A DNA stretch of 64,000 nt, from the NCBI GenBank assembly GCA_039105265.1, contig JAPFFF010000004.1, positions 124,001 to 188,000 of the forward strand, in the 5' to 3' direction. The position numbers and the translations under genes are program-made. The notes beneath the pieces are model-generated. The model did no database searches and was not told where the DNA came from. It saw nothing but the letters and a program-made list of their open reading frames with translations. This DNA is from Tritrichomonas musculus. Its lineage: Eukaryota; Parabasalia; Tritrichomonadida; Tritrichomonadidae. Shown here one piece after another: positions 11,010-21,009 of this stretch (positions within the stretch are counted from its first letter, which is position 1; each line of letters starts with the position of its first letter).

Positions 11010-11715
11010 TAGCATAAATGCATACAACTGCCAAAAATCTGAAAATAATTTGACTAGTAAATCATTAAATTAACGAAATGAAACAATTTTTCATATTTTT
11101 GAAAAAATTGTATACCGTAAGAATTTGGATTGAAAGAGAAAGTTATGGGGTTTTAAATTGAAAATTGAATTTATCGAATTTCCTTTGTTTTTGATGAAAA
11201 ATATTTTCTCATAAAAATCATTATAAACCATTGAATTTTTGGTTTTTGGGTTAATTTCGGGATTAAAAATGTTTGATAATATCTCAAAACGTACCGTTAG
11301 AAAAATTAATATTTTATTAAATATATTGATCAAATATATCATTAATAATAAATAAATATTCCATATATGTAAGTAGTCGGAGGTCAAATAGTTTCCTACG
11401 TTCTTTTTTTGTTTTTGTTTTATTTTTACTATACAGTTTTTTATATTGCATTATAAAAAATAATTATTTTAAAAAGTTTATCATCGGAATAGAATTGTAT
11501 AAAAAAAAAAAAACACTAAAACCGTTCCGATTATATTTTGTTATTCTCAATTTTTTAATTCTATTTTTTAGGAAATATGAGTATAGATGAAAAATAATGG
11601 TTCTTGCTTGATATGTTTATAAAGCTTAATGTTAAAAATTAATTAATTTTTTTCTCAAAATGTAAATAAAGAATTGTTTTTTTCTTCATTTTTTTTTAAT
11701 TAATGATGATACTAC
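11010..11715. other. AT-rich intergenic stretch with a doubtful 98-codon frame
   Basis: A minus-strand open frame (11091-11387) is rich in Ile, Phe, Asn and Lys, shows no domain and looks like a chance frame in AT-rich DNA. No other feature seen before the next gene ends at 11716. Confidence 0.4.
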
Positions 11716-12396
11716 TTAATCAAGAATACCGAATAATTCAACACCCATTAAAAAGAGATGATAATCGCCATAGTGATTTGGACCAATCATTCGAAAGCGA
11801 ATGCATTGAAAGTAACTAGCTTTATCCACAGCAAAAGAAGCAACTTTAAATGCTCCATTCAAGTGATTTCCTCTTTTAACACGATGAAGTTCTTTCCAAG
11901 CGCCATTATTTCCACCTTCAACTACCCAAGATTTTAGATGCCTCCATTGCTGGTCTTGATTATATGTCTTCAATGTATAATGAGTTAATTTGAGTTTATG
12001 ATCAAGAAAATCAAACATAACGTAAGAATTTGGTTCGTTTGCAGAGCACCACATTCCTGTCCAGTCCTTTTGAACAATATGTGGAAGTACGTCAACATAG
12101 CTTGGGTTAAACGAATTTCCTGAAACATGAATAAGCCCTGCTTTAACAGGATTATCATGACATTGTGCTGTAAGGTAGCCAAATACTCCGTTCCATGGAT
12201 CATTATTATATGTAATATCAAGACCATCTTCATCATTTCTTCTCATTTCAAATTCATTTGCATGAAAATCTTCGTCATCGAGTAATCCTGCTGAATGTCT
12301 TCGTGCAAGCTTTGAATTTGATGCTTCAAAAGGTTCAGCCCTATAATCATCAATTGTTGAAAAACGACGAGGAAGAGTAGATCTTCTAAATGACAT
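11716..12396 (-). CDS. F5/8 type C (discoidin-like) domain protein
   Basis: 226 residues. The first 75 are polar and probably disordered. From about residue 80 to the end lies a galactose-binding-like fold of the F5/8 type C kind: NSYVMFDFLDHKLKLTHYTL, then WRHLKSWVVEGGN, WKELHRVKRG, and the closing FQCIRFRMIGPN and GVELFGILD. This is the standard beta-sandwich pattern in which a residue-rich first strand is followed by the comparison of an animal being/case (SWVVEGGNNGAWKEL) and a terminal strand. Trichomonads have many short proteins with this domain alone or with BTB domains. There is no signal peptide, so it is likely intracellular, and the ligand is unknown. The ATG at 12396 starts the long frame. 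Confidence 0.75.
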   Translation of the reverse strand: MSFRRSTLPRRFSTIDDYRAEPFEASNSKLARRHSAGLLDDEDFHANEFEMRRNDEDGLDITYNNDPWNGVFGYLTAQCHDNPVKAGLIHVSGNSFNPSYVDVLPHIVQKDWTGMWCSANEPNSYVMFDFLDHKLKLTHYTLKTYNQDQQWRHLKSWVVEGGNNGAWKELHRVKRGNHLNGAFKVASFAVDKASYFQCIRFRMIGPNHYGDYHLFLMGVELFGILD

Positions 12397-13168
12397 TGTA
12401 AAGCTTTAAACTTGAAATTGAATTGATTTATTCATTATTTCATAATTCAATTACCATTATTACATTTACGGCATTATCTTATCAAAAATCAAAATTCATA
12501 TTATTTTTCTGGTTAATATATAATATTAGTCATGTTTAAATATCCAATACTGATGAATCAAATAACATTTCCAAAATAGATATATTAAATATTAAGATGA
12601 AAAAAAATTTTAAAGAATATATATATCTTTCGAATATTAGATATCATTAATAATAGTGATATTAGTAAGAACCTCCATATTATCTAAGATATTTATGAAA
12701 TAATTTTTTTTTATTATTATTTAAAAAAATAAAACTATATTTAGTAAAAGATATGCAAAATCTTCAAATTATGCTGTTGAAAATATTCAATTTCTTTTAA
12801 ATTCGAAAGTATTTTCTAAAATTAGAAATTGAAAGTTTATTTATTATTATTTTGAACTCCATGGTATGCCAAAATGATTATTTTTTTTTGTTTAACTTGA
12901 ATTGTTTATATCTGATTATATTGTATTTATTTAATTTGCGCAAATTAAGTGAGCAAGTTAAATAAAAAGCGTCAATAATATACAAAGAGTATCAATATAT
13001 ATATCTAATTGAGAATTAAGCAGCATTTATGATATTGTAAAAAAGTTCAATTATCACAGCAAATGAAATATTTAAATGTATATATGGTCATATAAAAATA
13101 TCTCCCATAAATAATATATTGAATTTTCAATAATTATTCAATTCGAATCTATAGATTATTTTTTTAAA
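12397..13168. other. Divergent intergenic region
   Basis: AT-rich DNA between two genes transcribed away from each other. TCAATT at 13138-13143 lies about 25 bases before the plus-strand ATG and could be an initiator. Nothing else recognised. Confidence 0.4.
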
Positions 13169-14287
13169 ATGACTGATGATATTCCCACAATGATTTTTGA
13201 TCTCGGAAGTTACAAGATCCGAGCAGGTCTTGCAACTGATGAAAGCCCGCGATTTATTATTCCTTCTGCATTTCCATCAGGAGCGCACGATTTTCCAATT
13301 GGCAAAGAAATACCACCAAGTTGCACTCCAAGCTTTGCAATAACTGACGGAGAAGTGGAAGATCAAGACCGAATTAATTTTTTGTTTGCATCTATATTCG
13401 ACAATTTTTTCCCTTCTGACAAACCAGAACCAGTTGATCTTCGTATTGTTTTAACAAATCCCCCATATGCATCTAAAAAGCATATGTCATATATTGCACA
13501 AGCCACTTTTGAATTGCTTGATGCAGATTCATTAATTATGAAGCCTCCTGCTCTTTACTCTCTTATTCAATTTTCATTGCCTACTTGCATTTGTCTTGAT
13601 GTTGGATATGATGTTACGCATATTGTTCCAATCCAACATAATTTTGTCTGTGCACCTGCAGTTATGAAATCGTTTGCTGCAGGATCTGCTCTTGATTTAT
13701 TCACTTCTGCTGACCAATTTGGTGTTTATAATGTTAAAACGTGGCAAGAAATGGAGCAAGCAAGAAAGAAAAAGGAAGAGTTTGCATTTTCTTCATTAGA
13801 TTTTGAAAAAGATTTAGATGATGAAAACCCATATCCAGTTACTTGTGGTGAATTGTTATTCAATCCAAGTTTATTTGAAGCTGCTACTCCTGAAGACAAA
13901 GAGCCAGATGAAAGAATTTCGACACTAATGGAAGAACCCTCTTTAGCCGAATTTATTAAGAAATCTATTGAAACCTGTGACCTTCAAAATAGAGGTACAT
14001 TATGGAATAATATAATTATTTCAGGAGGATCTTCAAAGATGAAAGGTTTCAGAGAAAGGCTAAAAGCAGATTTGGAAGAAATTGCACCTTCTGAAGCAAA
14101 GGTTACTTTAAGGTTTCCAGAAGATCCTATATTAGCTCCTTGGCTAGGTGAAAAATTATCTATCAACTTCTCAAAGTCCGAACCTTGGCTAAACAGGTCA
14201 GAATATGAAGAAGACCCAGATGCCGTATTTCATAAATTTGTTCAATATGGACTTGCTGATCCAAATAAAACTGAAGAGAAAAAGTAA
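13169..14287 (+). CDS. Divergent actin-related protein
   Basis: 372 residues, close to the length of actin. The actin nucleotide-binding blocks are recognisable in order: phosphate 1 (MIFDLGSYKIRAGLATDESP, near residue 10), phosphate 2 (CLDVGYDVTHIVPI, near 145), the adenosine region (IIISGGSSKMKGFRERL, near 285), and the C-terminal PWLNRSEYEEDPDAVFHK, which corresponds to the SWITKxEYDExG end of actin. The middle part and the ends diverge from conventional actin and the tail is charged (NKTEEKK). It is therefore an actin-related protein rather than actin. Subclass cannot be fixed by eye. Known roles of such proteins are chromatin remodelling or dynactin/Arp2/3 complexes. The next gene, 178 bp downstream on the same strand, looks like an INO80-type FHA subunit. 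Confidence 0.85.
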   Translation: MTDDIPTMIFDLGSYKIRAGLATDESPRFIIPSAFPSGAHDFPIGKEIPPSCTPSFAITDGEVEDQDRINFLFASIFDNFFPSDKPEPVDLRIVLTNPPYASKKHMSYIAQATFELLDADSLIMKPPALYSLIQFSLPTCICLDVGYDVTHIVPIQHNFVCAPAVMKSFAAGSALDLFTSADQFGVYNVKTWQEMEQARKKKEEFAFSSLDFEKDLDDENPYPVTCGELLFNPSLFEAATPEDKEPDERISTLMEEPSLAEFIKKSIETCDLQNRGTLWNNIIISGGSSKMKGFRERLKADLEEIAPSEAKVTLRFPEDPILAPWLGEKLSINFSKSEPWLNRSEYEEDPDAVFHKFVQYGLADPNKTEEKK

Positions 14288-14465
14288 AAAATTATTTTCA
14301 TGAATTTATTTGTTGTTTTACTTGATTAATAATACTAATTTAGTATTAAAATTTAATTAAATTATTCAAATGTATAACAGCACTTTGTCAATTTGCATTT
14401 ATCGCATTTGAATATTAACAGAACTCACAAAAAAATAGTGATATGTGAAATAAAAAAAAAAAAAT

Positions 14466-15554
14466 ATGGATGATTTTGAACAAGTCTTTCCAACAGATCT
14501 ATCATCAGTTGATCAGATTATTGTGTCAACAATACCATTTTTAGATGTGGAACAAATTTATAAAAAAGTGAACGAAAATAATTTAGACCAACCCCAATAC
14601 TCTAGGAAATTTATAGAAGACCGAATAAATGCTCTTCTTTTTTCACCATTAGAGACCCATCATTTTTTAAACTCAAATATTTCATTTGGTAATTGTCCAT
14701 TAACTGAAGAAGAAGAATTTATGATTATTTTTTTGGCTAAATTTCAAAATGATTCAAATGCTTCTTCATTATTAACAAAATACCGATATTTGTTCGGTTT
14801 TAATCATCCATTTTCATCATTGCTTGCTCAAATTGAGCAAAATTCATCATGCAGCTTTAATAAACAATCATCAATCGTTGAATCTTATGCTACAACATTT
14901 GCTCAACTTGAAAGGATATATGGTGTTAACGAATTTTCTCAAGATGAGCTTGTGTCTGAACAAATCACTGAAGACGATTTTAATTTTATTTCTAATTCTC
15001 TTAATTATATGAATGACAAATCAGTTCCTGAATACAAGGTTCAAATTGACACAAATGATCCTTCTTATCCTATAGATTCTATAGAATCCAACTTTTTTGA
15101 TCTTACATTAATGAATGCAAAAATATTTGCATTTTTACAAGGAAAAGATATTTTTATACCATTTGTAAGTAAAAATTTTTTAATTGGTGATTCATCTTTA
15201 TCAAGTGATGTTGATTTTAATTTGAAATCAATTGAAGAATATAAGCCTGTTGATGACAAATTAATTCTTGCTTTAATCATGCTCAAGAACGATTTGAATT
15301 TTTACATTGAAAACGTTGGATCTGAAATTATAATTATTGATGGATTTCAAATTTGGCCTGGAGAAACGACCAATCTCACAAATAATTCTATTATTGAAAT
15401 GAGTGGTTGTGATTTTGTTTTTTGTATCAATCACTTATTTATAAGCAAGTTAAGAGAATTAACGCTCGCTATTGCTCATGATCATGAATCAAAATCAAAT
15501 GATCACTCATCCATAAATGACAAAGAAACAAATGGAAAAGCCAATGAGTCATAA
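14466..15554 (+). CDS. FHA-domain protein resembling microspherule protein 1 (MCRS1-like)
   Basis: 362 residues. The N-terminus (about 1-75) has SSVDQIIVSTIPFLDVEQIY followed by QYSRKFIEDRINALLFSP. This resembles the MCRS N-terminal motif, in which a helix-rich stretch precedes a phrase like FTxREVQxRWYALLYDP. Residues about 225-335 look like an FHA fold: NFLIGDSSLSSDVDFNL, LNFYIENVGSEIIIIDGF, IWPGETTNLTNNSIIEMSG and CDFVFCINHLFISKL. That C-terminal placement also matches MCRS1, a subunit of INO80 and NSL chromatin complexes. The usual Arg of the FHA phosphothreonine pocket is not obvious (IGDSS in place of IGRSS). The tail is polar. The family call is an inference from the two-part pattern. 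Confidence 0.6.
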   Translation: MDDFEQVFPTDLSSVDQIIVSTIPFLDVEQIYKKVNENNLDQPQYSRKFIEDRINALLFSPLETHHFLNSNISFGNCPLTEEEEFMIIFLAKFQNDSNASSLLTKYRYLFGFNHPFSSLLAQIEQNSSCSFNKQSSIVESYATTFAQLERIYGVNEFSQDELVSEQITEDDFNFISNSLNYMNDKSVPEYKVQIDTNDPSYPIDSIESNFFDLTLMNAKIFAFLQGKDIFIPFVSKNFLIGDSSLSSDVDFNLKSIEEYKPVDDKLILALIMLKNDLNFYIENVGSEIIIIDGFQIWPGETTNLTNNSIIEMSGCDFVFCINHLFISKLRELTLAIAHDHESKSNDHSSINDKETNGKANES

Positions 15555-15897
15555 TTGTTCGCATATTTATTTTCTGAATTTTAAAATTATTATTTTGCGG
15601 TTATCTTTTGTAATGTTTTTATAAATAAACTGGTGCATTTTTTATTTTATTATATTTTTATGAACATATAATTATATACTTCTGTTTTAAAATACTATTA
15701 TTATTTCGAATATGATCTTTGTATAAAAATTCTGTTTTTTCAATATTTCAAATTATTGTTTTTAAACATTATTAACTATAACAACAATTAGAAATCAAGT
15801 ATAAGCAAGCTTATTCAGCATCAGCTCTAATTGTTAGAAAAAAAAAAAACGTTTTTCGTTAATTATTTAACCAAAACGATTATATTTGTTCAATTGT
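15555..15897. other. Intergenic spacer with initiator-like TCAATT
   Basis: AT-rich. TCAATT at 15890-15895 lies just before the ATG at 15898 of the next gene. Confidence 0.4.
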
Positions 15898-17796
15898 ATG
15901 TGGTGTTTCGAAATTTTAGCATCAATTTGTTTTGGATATGAAATTGTTAGAACATTAGCTACTACCTCATTTGATGCGCTACAAAGATTATTTTGTGGTG
16001 CTGTTATTGGTTTTATAGCAAATAGCTGGATTGTTTTTATTTTATCTTTTTTTTTCGGATTAACAGCATTTTGTGGTTTTTTATCAATTACGATAATGTT
16101 TATATCAACATTTTTAATGCGTAAATACAATGAAAAGAATAATAAGCATACATCTTTTATATTTCATCTCACTGATTTCCAGCTTTTTACATATATATTT
16201 TTTGGTATTATTTATTTTATATTTATGTATGCATCCCAATTTTATGGTTATACTAAATCAAAAGGTGCCGGATTCTCTGATATGCCTTTTCATCTCAATA
16301 TTATCAATTCTTTTTCAGTTGGATGTAATAATAAGCGAGATAAAATGTTTAACATATTAACAGCATTTTATTCTGGTACACAACTTGTTTACCCTTTTAT
16401 TCCAAATTTTCATGCAGCTCTTCTTATGGCTACTGGATTAACATCTGCTAGATATGCTATGTTAATACCTTCTGTTTTTATCGTTTTTTCACTAATCATT
16501 GCTCTTTATTCATTAATTTTTTATTTCACCAAATCCCATCTTGCATGTTTTATTGGTCTGATTATTTTTACAAATTTAGGTGGCTTAGGATGGACTCATG
16601 TATTTGATCCTCGTCATAGAGACGATCCAAGAAGAGATTGGATTCATGATTGGGGTAATGATCAAGAAGAATATTGGTTTCATCCTATCATGCACATCAT
16701 TATCCCACAAAGATCAGCAATGTGGTCACTTCCACTCTGTGTTTGGACTATTTTATGTCTTGCAATAGGACTTGAAAATCATAATTATAAAATGTTTATT
16801 TTGGCTGGTTTAATAACAGGATTTATGCCACAAGTGCAAGTTCATAGTTTTGTTGCTATTGCTCAATATTCAATTGCATTATGCCTAATCACCTTTCCAT
16901 ATAAAAAGAAAAGCAAATGGAAACAATATATTATACTCTGGGCAGTATACGGTATTGTTGCCAACTCAATTGGCTTATTTCAACTTACTCCATTTTTTAT
17001 CAGAACAACAAAAAATAAGGGATCATTTATTAATATTAATCCAATTTGGAGAATGAATCAAAAAAGAAATGTAAGATTTGCGCCAATCATCCTTTGGTGG
17101 AGAGGACTTGGTGTCTTTGCTGCAATTTCTCTTGTATTTGGTTGGGTTGTTTTAGATAAGTGGCAAATCACACTTTACTTACCTTCAATTATTGTATTTA
17201 TAATAACAAATATTATTCGATATCAGCCATGGGAACTTGATAATACTAAATTGTTTTACGCTGCTTGGGTTCCAGTTGCATTGGCTGTTGTATCATATTA
17301 TATTGAACATTTGATAACTCATCCAAAAACTCTTTTTGGCAAATTTTTAGGATCTTTACTAGCATTTTCATTAGTATTTGCTTCTTCTTATTCAGCCTAT
17401 ATGTCAACTGTACAATCAATGTTTTTCCCAACTACGATATTTGGTAAAGAAGAATATCAATTTGGCCTTTGGGTAGCAGAAAATACCCCTCCTAAAGCTG
17501 TCTTCTTGTTCTCTTTTGCTACTAATAATCCAATTGTTTCAATTGCTGGAAGGGAGGTGTTTATGGGTTTTGTCGGATGGGTTTTCAGTCATGGACTTGA
17601 TGTTTCCAGAACTCAAGCTGAAAGTCAAATGTATCACAATCCAAATAATATTGATTTATTTAAGAAAAATAATGTTTCTTATGTAGCTACATGTGAATAT
17701 TGTCAATATAAGAGATTTAATTATCAAAAAGCTCCTGATAATTGGAAAGTTGCTTTCAAAACAAACAAATTTGCTTTATATAGACTTGTTGCATAG
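15898..17796 (+). CDS. Multi-pass membrane protein, GT-C glycosyltransferase-like
   Basis: 632 residues from the ATG at 15898. The frame is open upstream to a TTG at 15886, but ATG with TCAATT just before it is preferred. There are roughly 11-13 hydrophobic segments. The long loop after the third or fourth segment has SKGAGFSDMPFHLNIINSF, whose acidic pair resembles the catalytic first luminal loop of GT-C enzymes (dolichyl-phosphate-sugar dependent). Later come the Trp/His-rich stretches DPRHRDDPRRDWIHDWG and WFHPIMHIIIPQRSAMWSLP. The non-membrane end (LWVAENTPPKAVFLFS, SIAGREVFMGFVGWVFSHG, LFKKNNVSYVATCEYC) matches the soluble C-terminal pattern seen in bacterial GT-C-like proteins. Probable ER or Golgi membrane glycosyltransferase. 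Donor and acceptor unknown. Confidence 0.68.
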   Translation: MWCFEILASICFGYEIVRTLATTSFDALQRLFCGAVIGFIANSWIVFILSFFFGLTAFCGFLSITIMFISTFLMRKYNEKNNKHTSFIFHLTDFQLFTYIFFGIIYFIFMYASQFYGYTKSKGAGFSDMPFHLNIINSFSVGCNNKRDKMFNILTAFYSGTQLVYPFIPNFHAALLMATGLTSARYAMLIPSVFIVFSLIIALYSLIFYFTKSHLACFIGLIIFTNLGGLGWTHVFDPRHRDDPRRDWIHDWGNDQEEYWFHPIMHIIIPQRSAMWSLPLCVWTILCLAIGLENHNYKMFILAGLITGFMPQVQVHSFVAIAQYSIALCLITFPYKKKSKWKQYIILWAVYGIVANSIGLFQLTPFFIRTTKNKGSFININPIWRMNQKRNVRFAPIILWWRGLGVFAAISLVFGWVVLDKWQITLYLPSIIVFIITNIIRYQPWELDNTKLFYAAWVPVALAVVSYYIEHLITHPKTLFGKFLGSLLAFSLVFASSYSAYMSTVQSMFFPTTIFGKEEYQFGLWVAENTPPKAVFLFSFATNNPIVSIAGREVFMGFVGWVFSHGLDVSRTQAESQMYHNPNNIDLFKKNNVSYVATCEYCQYKRFNYQKAPDNWKVAFKTNKFALYRLVA

Positions 17797-17896
17797 TATT
17801 TTATATTATTTAATAGAAATTACATATTATTGTTTATCTAAATATAGTTAGTATAATTTGATGAATTTTTAAAAAAAGTTTAATTATTATTTGTAT
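17797..17896. other. Short spacer
   Basis: AT-rich 3' flank of the membrane protein gene before the terminal repeat at 17897. Confidence 0.4.
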
Positions 17897-19677
17897 TAGA
17901 GATCGGAGAAAAAGGGATTTCCTTTTTGAAAATAAAGAATTATATTTATAAAACATATTTATTTTGATGTGTATAAGTTATATCTGAAAGCATACACTTT
18001 TTCGAAAAAAATTTGTTTTTTAAAAAAAAAGTGGCTAGAAGAGTCGAAACTAGCGAATTTGTAATAAATATGATTATAATTAAAATATTTTACTTAATAA
18101 CAGATAATAAATTTAATCTATTAATTATGATATATTTAATGCGCTAGAAAACAAGATATTACTATAAAAAATGATGACTTTTGAATTCAAATACTGATCG
18201 TAATAGGCAAATTTTTAACCTTGGATAATTTTGTTAAAACTTTTCTATAAAAAGCATTTTATTAATCATTTATATCATAAAAAATATCATATATTTGATT
18301 TTTGATTGGTATAAATTGGAATTTATTGCCTAATAAAGTTGGACTTAGCTATTGTAAATAAAAAATGATATGTAATTTTTTGATCATTTGATGAAATGAA
18401 GCTCCAAAACATAAAATATCCTATTGGATATTGATAATCATCATTTGAAATTTATATTTTTTAAAAAATTAACAAAAATAAGTAAATCATATTTCTATTA
18501 CGAAAAATGTAGCGCACCAAATTCAGTGAAATTTAGCCATCAGAAAATGCATATATAATAACGATGATTTTATCAATATTTCAAAAATTTGTTATGAATT
18601 TGGAGAGAAAAGAAAGATTTGAAATTGAGAGGAATTCATGTAAAGTTCTCAATTCTGATTTTAAAAAACATAAATTTCTCATTTAAAACAATAATTATGA
18701 TAAATCTAATAGATTAAAAATCTTATTATATTTGTGCTTAATAAAAATTCAAACAATAAATATAAAATATTCAAAATCAATCGTTTTTCGAAATCAAAAT
18801 TTTGAAAAAATAATAAACGGTTTAGTGTCTACAGTTCTAAGTGGCTTTTTTATAAAAAGGTTTATTTTTGAATATTTTTTTTTTTATAAAAAAAAAGCTT
18901 CTTTGCGAAAAGCTTTTGAGTGTGCAAAAAGTAAAATCATATCAATAAGTTTCGATCATTTCAAATAAAAAATTTAATAAAAATCATAAATTCCTTTCGA
19001 AATATAAATTGATAGAGAAAATTTAGTTAACAAGAATTTCCAAGAAATATTTAATATAAAAATATATTTTGATATTATTCAAATCATAAAGAATGATATT
19101 TTATGTATAAATTATAAAGTACTCGTAATCATTGCTTATGATCAAACTATATTCAAAATTTGAAGCATTCTAATGATATAGAAAATATCATTTGCTTCAT
19201 TAAGCTGTGAGGCACTTTCCAATCTTGTTAAATGATGCTTTTGATGCAGACAGTTTAAATCGTGAATGAAAATAATAGTTTTGTCCTCAAAATGTAGTTT
19301 TTTCCACCAATTATAACGTTTTTTTTTTTTTTTTTTAATATGAATAAATAACGTATTCAAAAATCAAAATCAAATAATATATTTATAAGATCTTGTTTTT
19401 TTTAAAAGAAAATCTATATTAAAAAAAATGGTTCATATAAAAAAGACTTGGTGTTTTGAAAAAAGAAAATTATTTCGCAAAAAAAAGATCATTTTAAGAA
19501 GTATTTTTCATTTTAAAAAGAAAACAAATTTTTTAAACGAAAAAATTATTTCACAAAAAAATGTTTTTACAGACAAACCTTTTTCTTTTCGAAAAAAAAT
19601 GGATTTTTAAAACATATGGATCTTAATGATATGTAAAAGTTTTGTAAATATGGAAATTCCTTTTTCGCCGATCTCTA
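17897..19677. mobile_element. Degraded TIR-bounded element, hAT-like ends
   Basis: The first 26 bases (17897-17922: TAGAGATCGGAGAAAAAGGG then ATTTCC) and the last 26 (19652-19677) are inverted copies with two mismatches. The end sequence TAGAG fits the YARNG consensus of hAT termini. The 8-base flanks (ATTTGTAT and TTATTAAT) match at only half their positions, so any target duplication has decayed. Internal frames (18732-18968 and 19428-19610) are Lys/Phe-rich and driven by A/T runs and are not convincing genes. The interior also holds stacks of TTTTCGAAAAA and AAAAGCTT-type inverted strings. It is best read as an old non-autonomous copy. Confidence 0.6.
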
Positions 19678-19820
19678 TTATTAATAAAACATCTTGAGTT
19701 AATAAAAAAAAAAGAGAGAGAGAGATGTAATTTTTTAATAAGCTTTCTTTTAAATAATAACAATATATTTTAAATGAATAACAACAATTGAAACTAATAT
19801 AAATATAGCGAATAGAAAAA

Positions 19821-20918
19821 TTATAAGATTTGTTGTGTTAATAACTCTCTATCAGATACACTTGGTGGAACAACACAAAACAGCGCAAATCCGATTACGG
19901 TTATAATAATGCCTGATAAAGGCACTGTTGCGTATCCGAATGTTGCGCCTTCTTCTCGAAAAACTTCATGACGTACATAAAACATCATCAAATTTGAACA
20001 CATTACAACTCTTGAATATTCAACAGCTGATGTATGCAAAATGAGCCAAAAGCCGGCGTAATGATTAAATGCAGAAATGGCAACAAAAAATCCCATTGTC
20101 GTATATATTTGATTTGATGGAGACAAAAAAACAATTTTTTCTTTCTGTGATTGCAAAATAATAAAGTGGTATACCGATGTAATAATGAGACCCCAAACAC
20201 CAGTTGCTTGGCAGAAAGAAGTTGCTGAAAGATGAACTGATGCTGATAATAATTGTGTCATTGTTAAATTAAGACATCTGAGAAAAAGCGAAAGTGCTGC
20301 AAAAATATAACCTGCTGTACCAGCTGGAATGCCCAATACTTCGTACTGTGTTCCAGGAGTTGGTTCACTAGCCCGGCCAACGACATTAGATGTTACTAAA
20401 ATATAGCCAATTGTTTGAACAGAAACAGAGATAAAAGATAAGATATTAATCTGTTGTGGTAAAATGAAATAGGATATAACTGTCTGCAAAAGTGGAAGAA
20501 ATCCAAAAAAGGATTCTATTTTTTCTCGTGGTGAGAGAAGTAAAGCTATTTTTGTTGAAGCATCACAACTTATATCGAGAAGAGTGAGAGTCAGAGCGCT
20601 TAATGGAGAAAGATCTTCGCTTTGATCTTCTTCTTTGTCGCGAAAAGTTTCGATTCGATAAGATTTAACAAATTTTTTCCAATAAGAAGCGATAATCATA
20701 GAAAAATACTGAAAGCTCTGAGAAATAAGTAATCGCGGTGGATTAAGTCTGTGTAAAGTAATTTTTATTTCTAACAAATCTAGAATAACACTTGAGACAA
20801 CAAAAATAACTTGATAAATTGTAACATCAACTTCTTCCCATATTTGTTTTAGCTTTGTTTCTTCTGATGGCATTGGGAATTCAATAGATATATCATCCTT
20901 GTATTCATCATTATTCAT
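19821..20918 (-). CDS. Drug/metabolite transporter (DMT) superfamily-like membrane protein
   Basis: 365 residues with about nine hydrophobic segments. The arrangement resembles eukaryotic DMT carriers such as SLC35F-type or nucleotide-sugar-like transporters: a cytoplasmic N-terminus, a segment with DISCDASTKIALLL, then SFFGFLPLLQTVISYFIL, FISVSVQTIGYILVTSNVVG, GTAGYIFAALSLFLRCLN, and a last pair ending GIIITVIGFALFCVVPP. There is a charged cytoplasmic loop (FRDKEEDQSEDLS) near residue 95. The substrate cannot be inferred. The gene is divergent from the next one, whose ATG is 91 bp away. TCATTG (20937-20942, minus strand) may be its initiator. Confidence 0.6.
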   Translation of the reverse strand: MNNDEYKDDISIEFPMPSEETKLKQIWEEVDVTIYQVIFVVSSVILDLLEIKITLHRLNPPRLLISQSFQYFSMIIASYWKKFVKSYRIETFRDKEEDQSEDLSPLSALTLTLLDISCDASTKIALLLSPREKIESFFGFLPLLQTVISYFILPQQINILSFISVSVQTIGYILVTSNVVGRASEPTPGTQYEVLGIPAGTAGYIFAALSLFLRCLNLTMTQLLSASVHLSATSFCQATGVWGLIITSVYHFIILQSQKEKIVFLSPSNQIYTTMGFFVAISAFNHYAGFWLILHTSAVEYSRVVMCSNLMMFYVRHEVFREEGATFGYATVPLSGIIITVIGFALFCVVPPSVSDRELLTQQIL

Positions 20919-20936
20919 TTATATATAGAGCAGAAA

Positions 20937-20942
20937 CAATGA
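20937..20942 (-). promoter_or_regulatory. Initiator-like TCATTG in the 91-bp divergent promoter
   Basis: On the minus strand TCATTG lies 18 bases before the transporter ATG at 20918. The whole promoter region shared with the plus-strand gene is only 91 bp, so regulatory elements of the two genes must overlap. Confidence 0.35.
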
Positions 20943-21009
20943 AAGTTGATTTAATGTTAAGAATCATTCAATTTTTAATGGCCTAAAATAGCATAACGAG
21001 TTTTAAATA

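Noticed and set aside
11091-11387. A 98-codon minus-strand frame.
   Set aside because: Ile/Phe/Asn/Lys-rich and without domain, matching what AT-rich non-coding DNA gives by chance.
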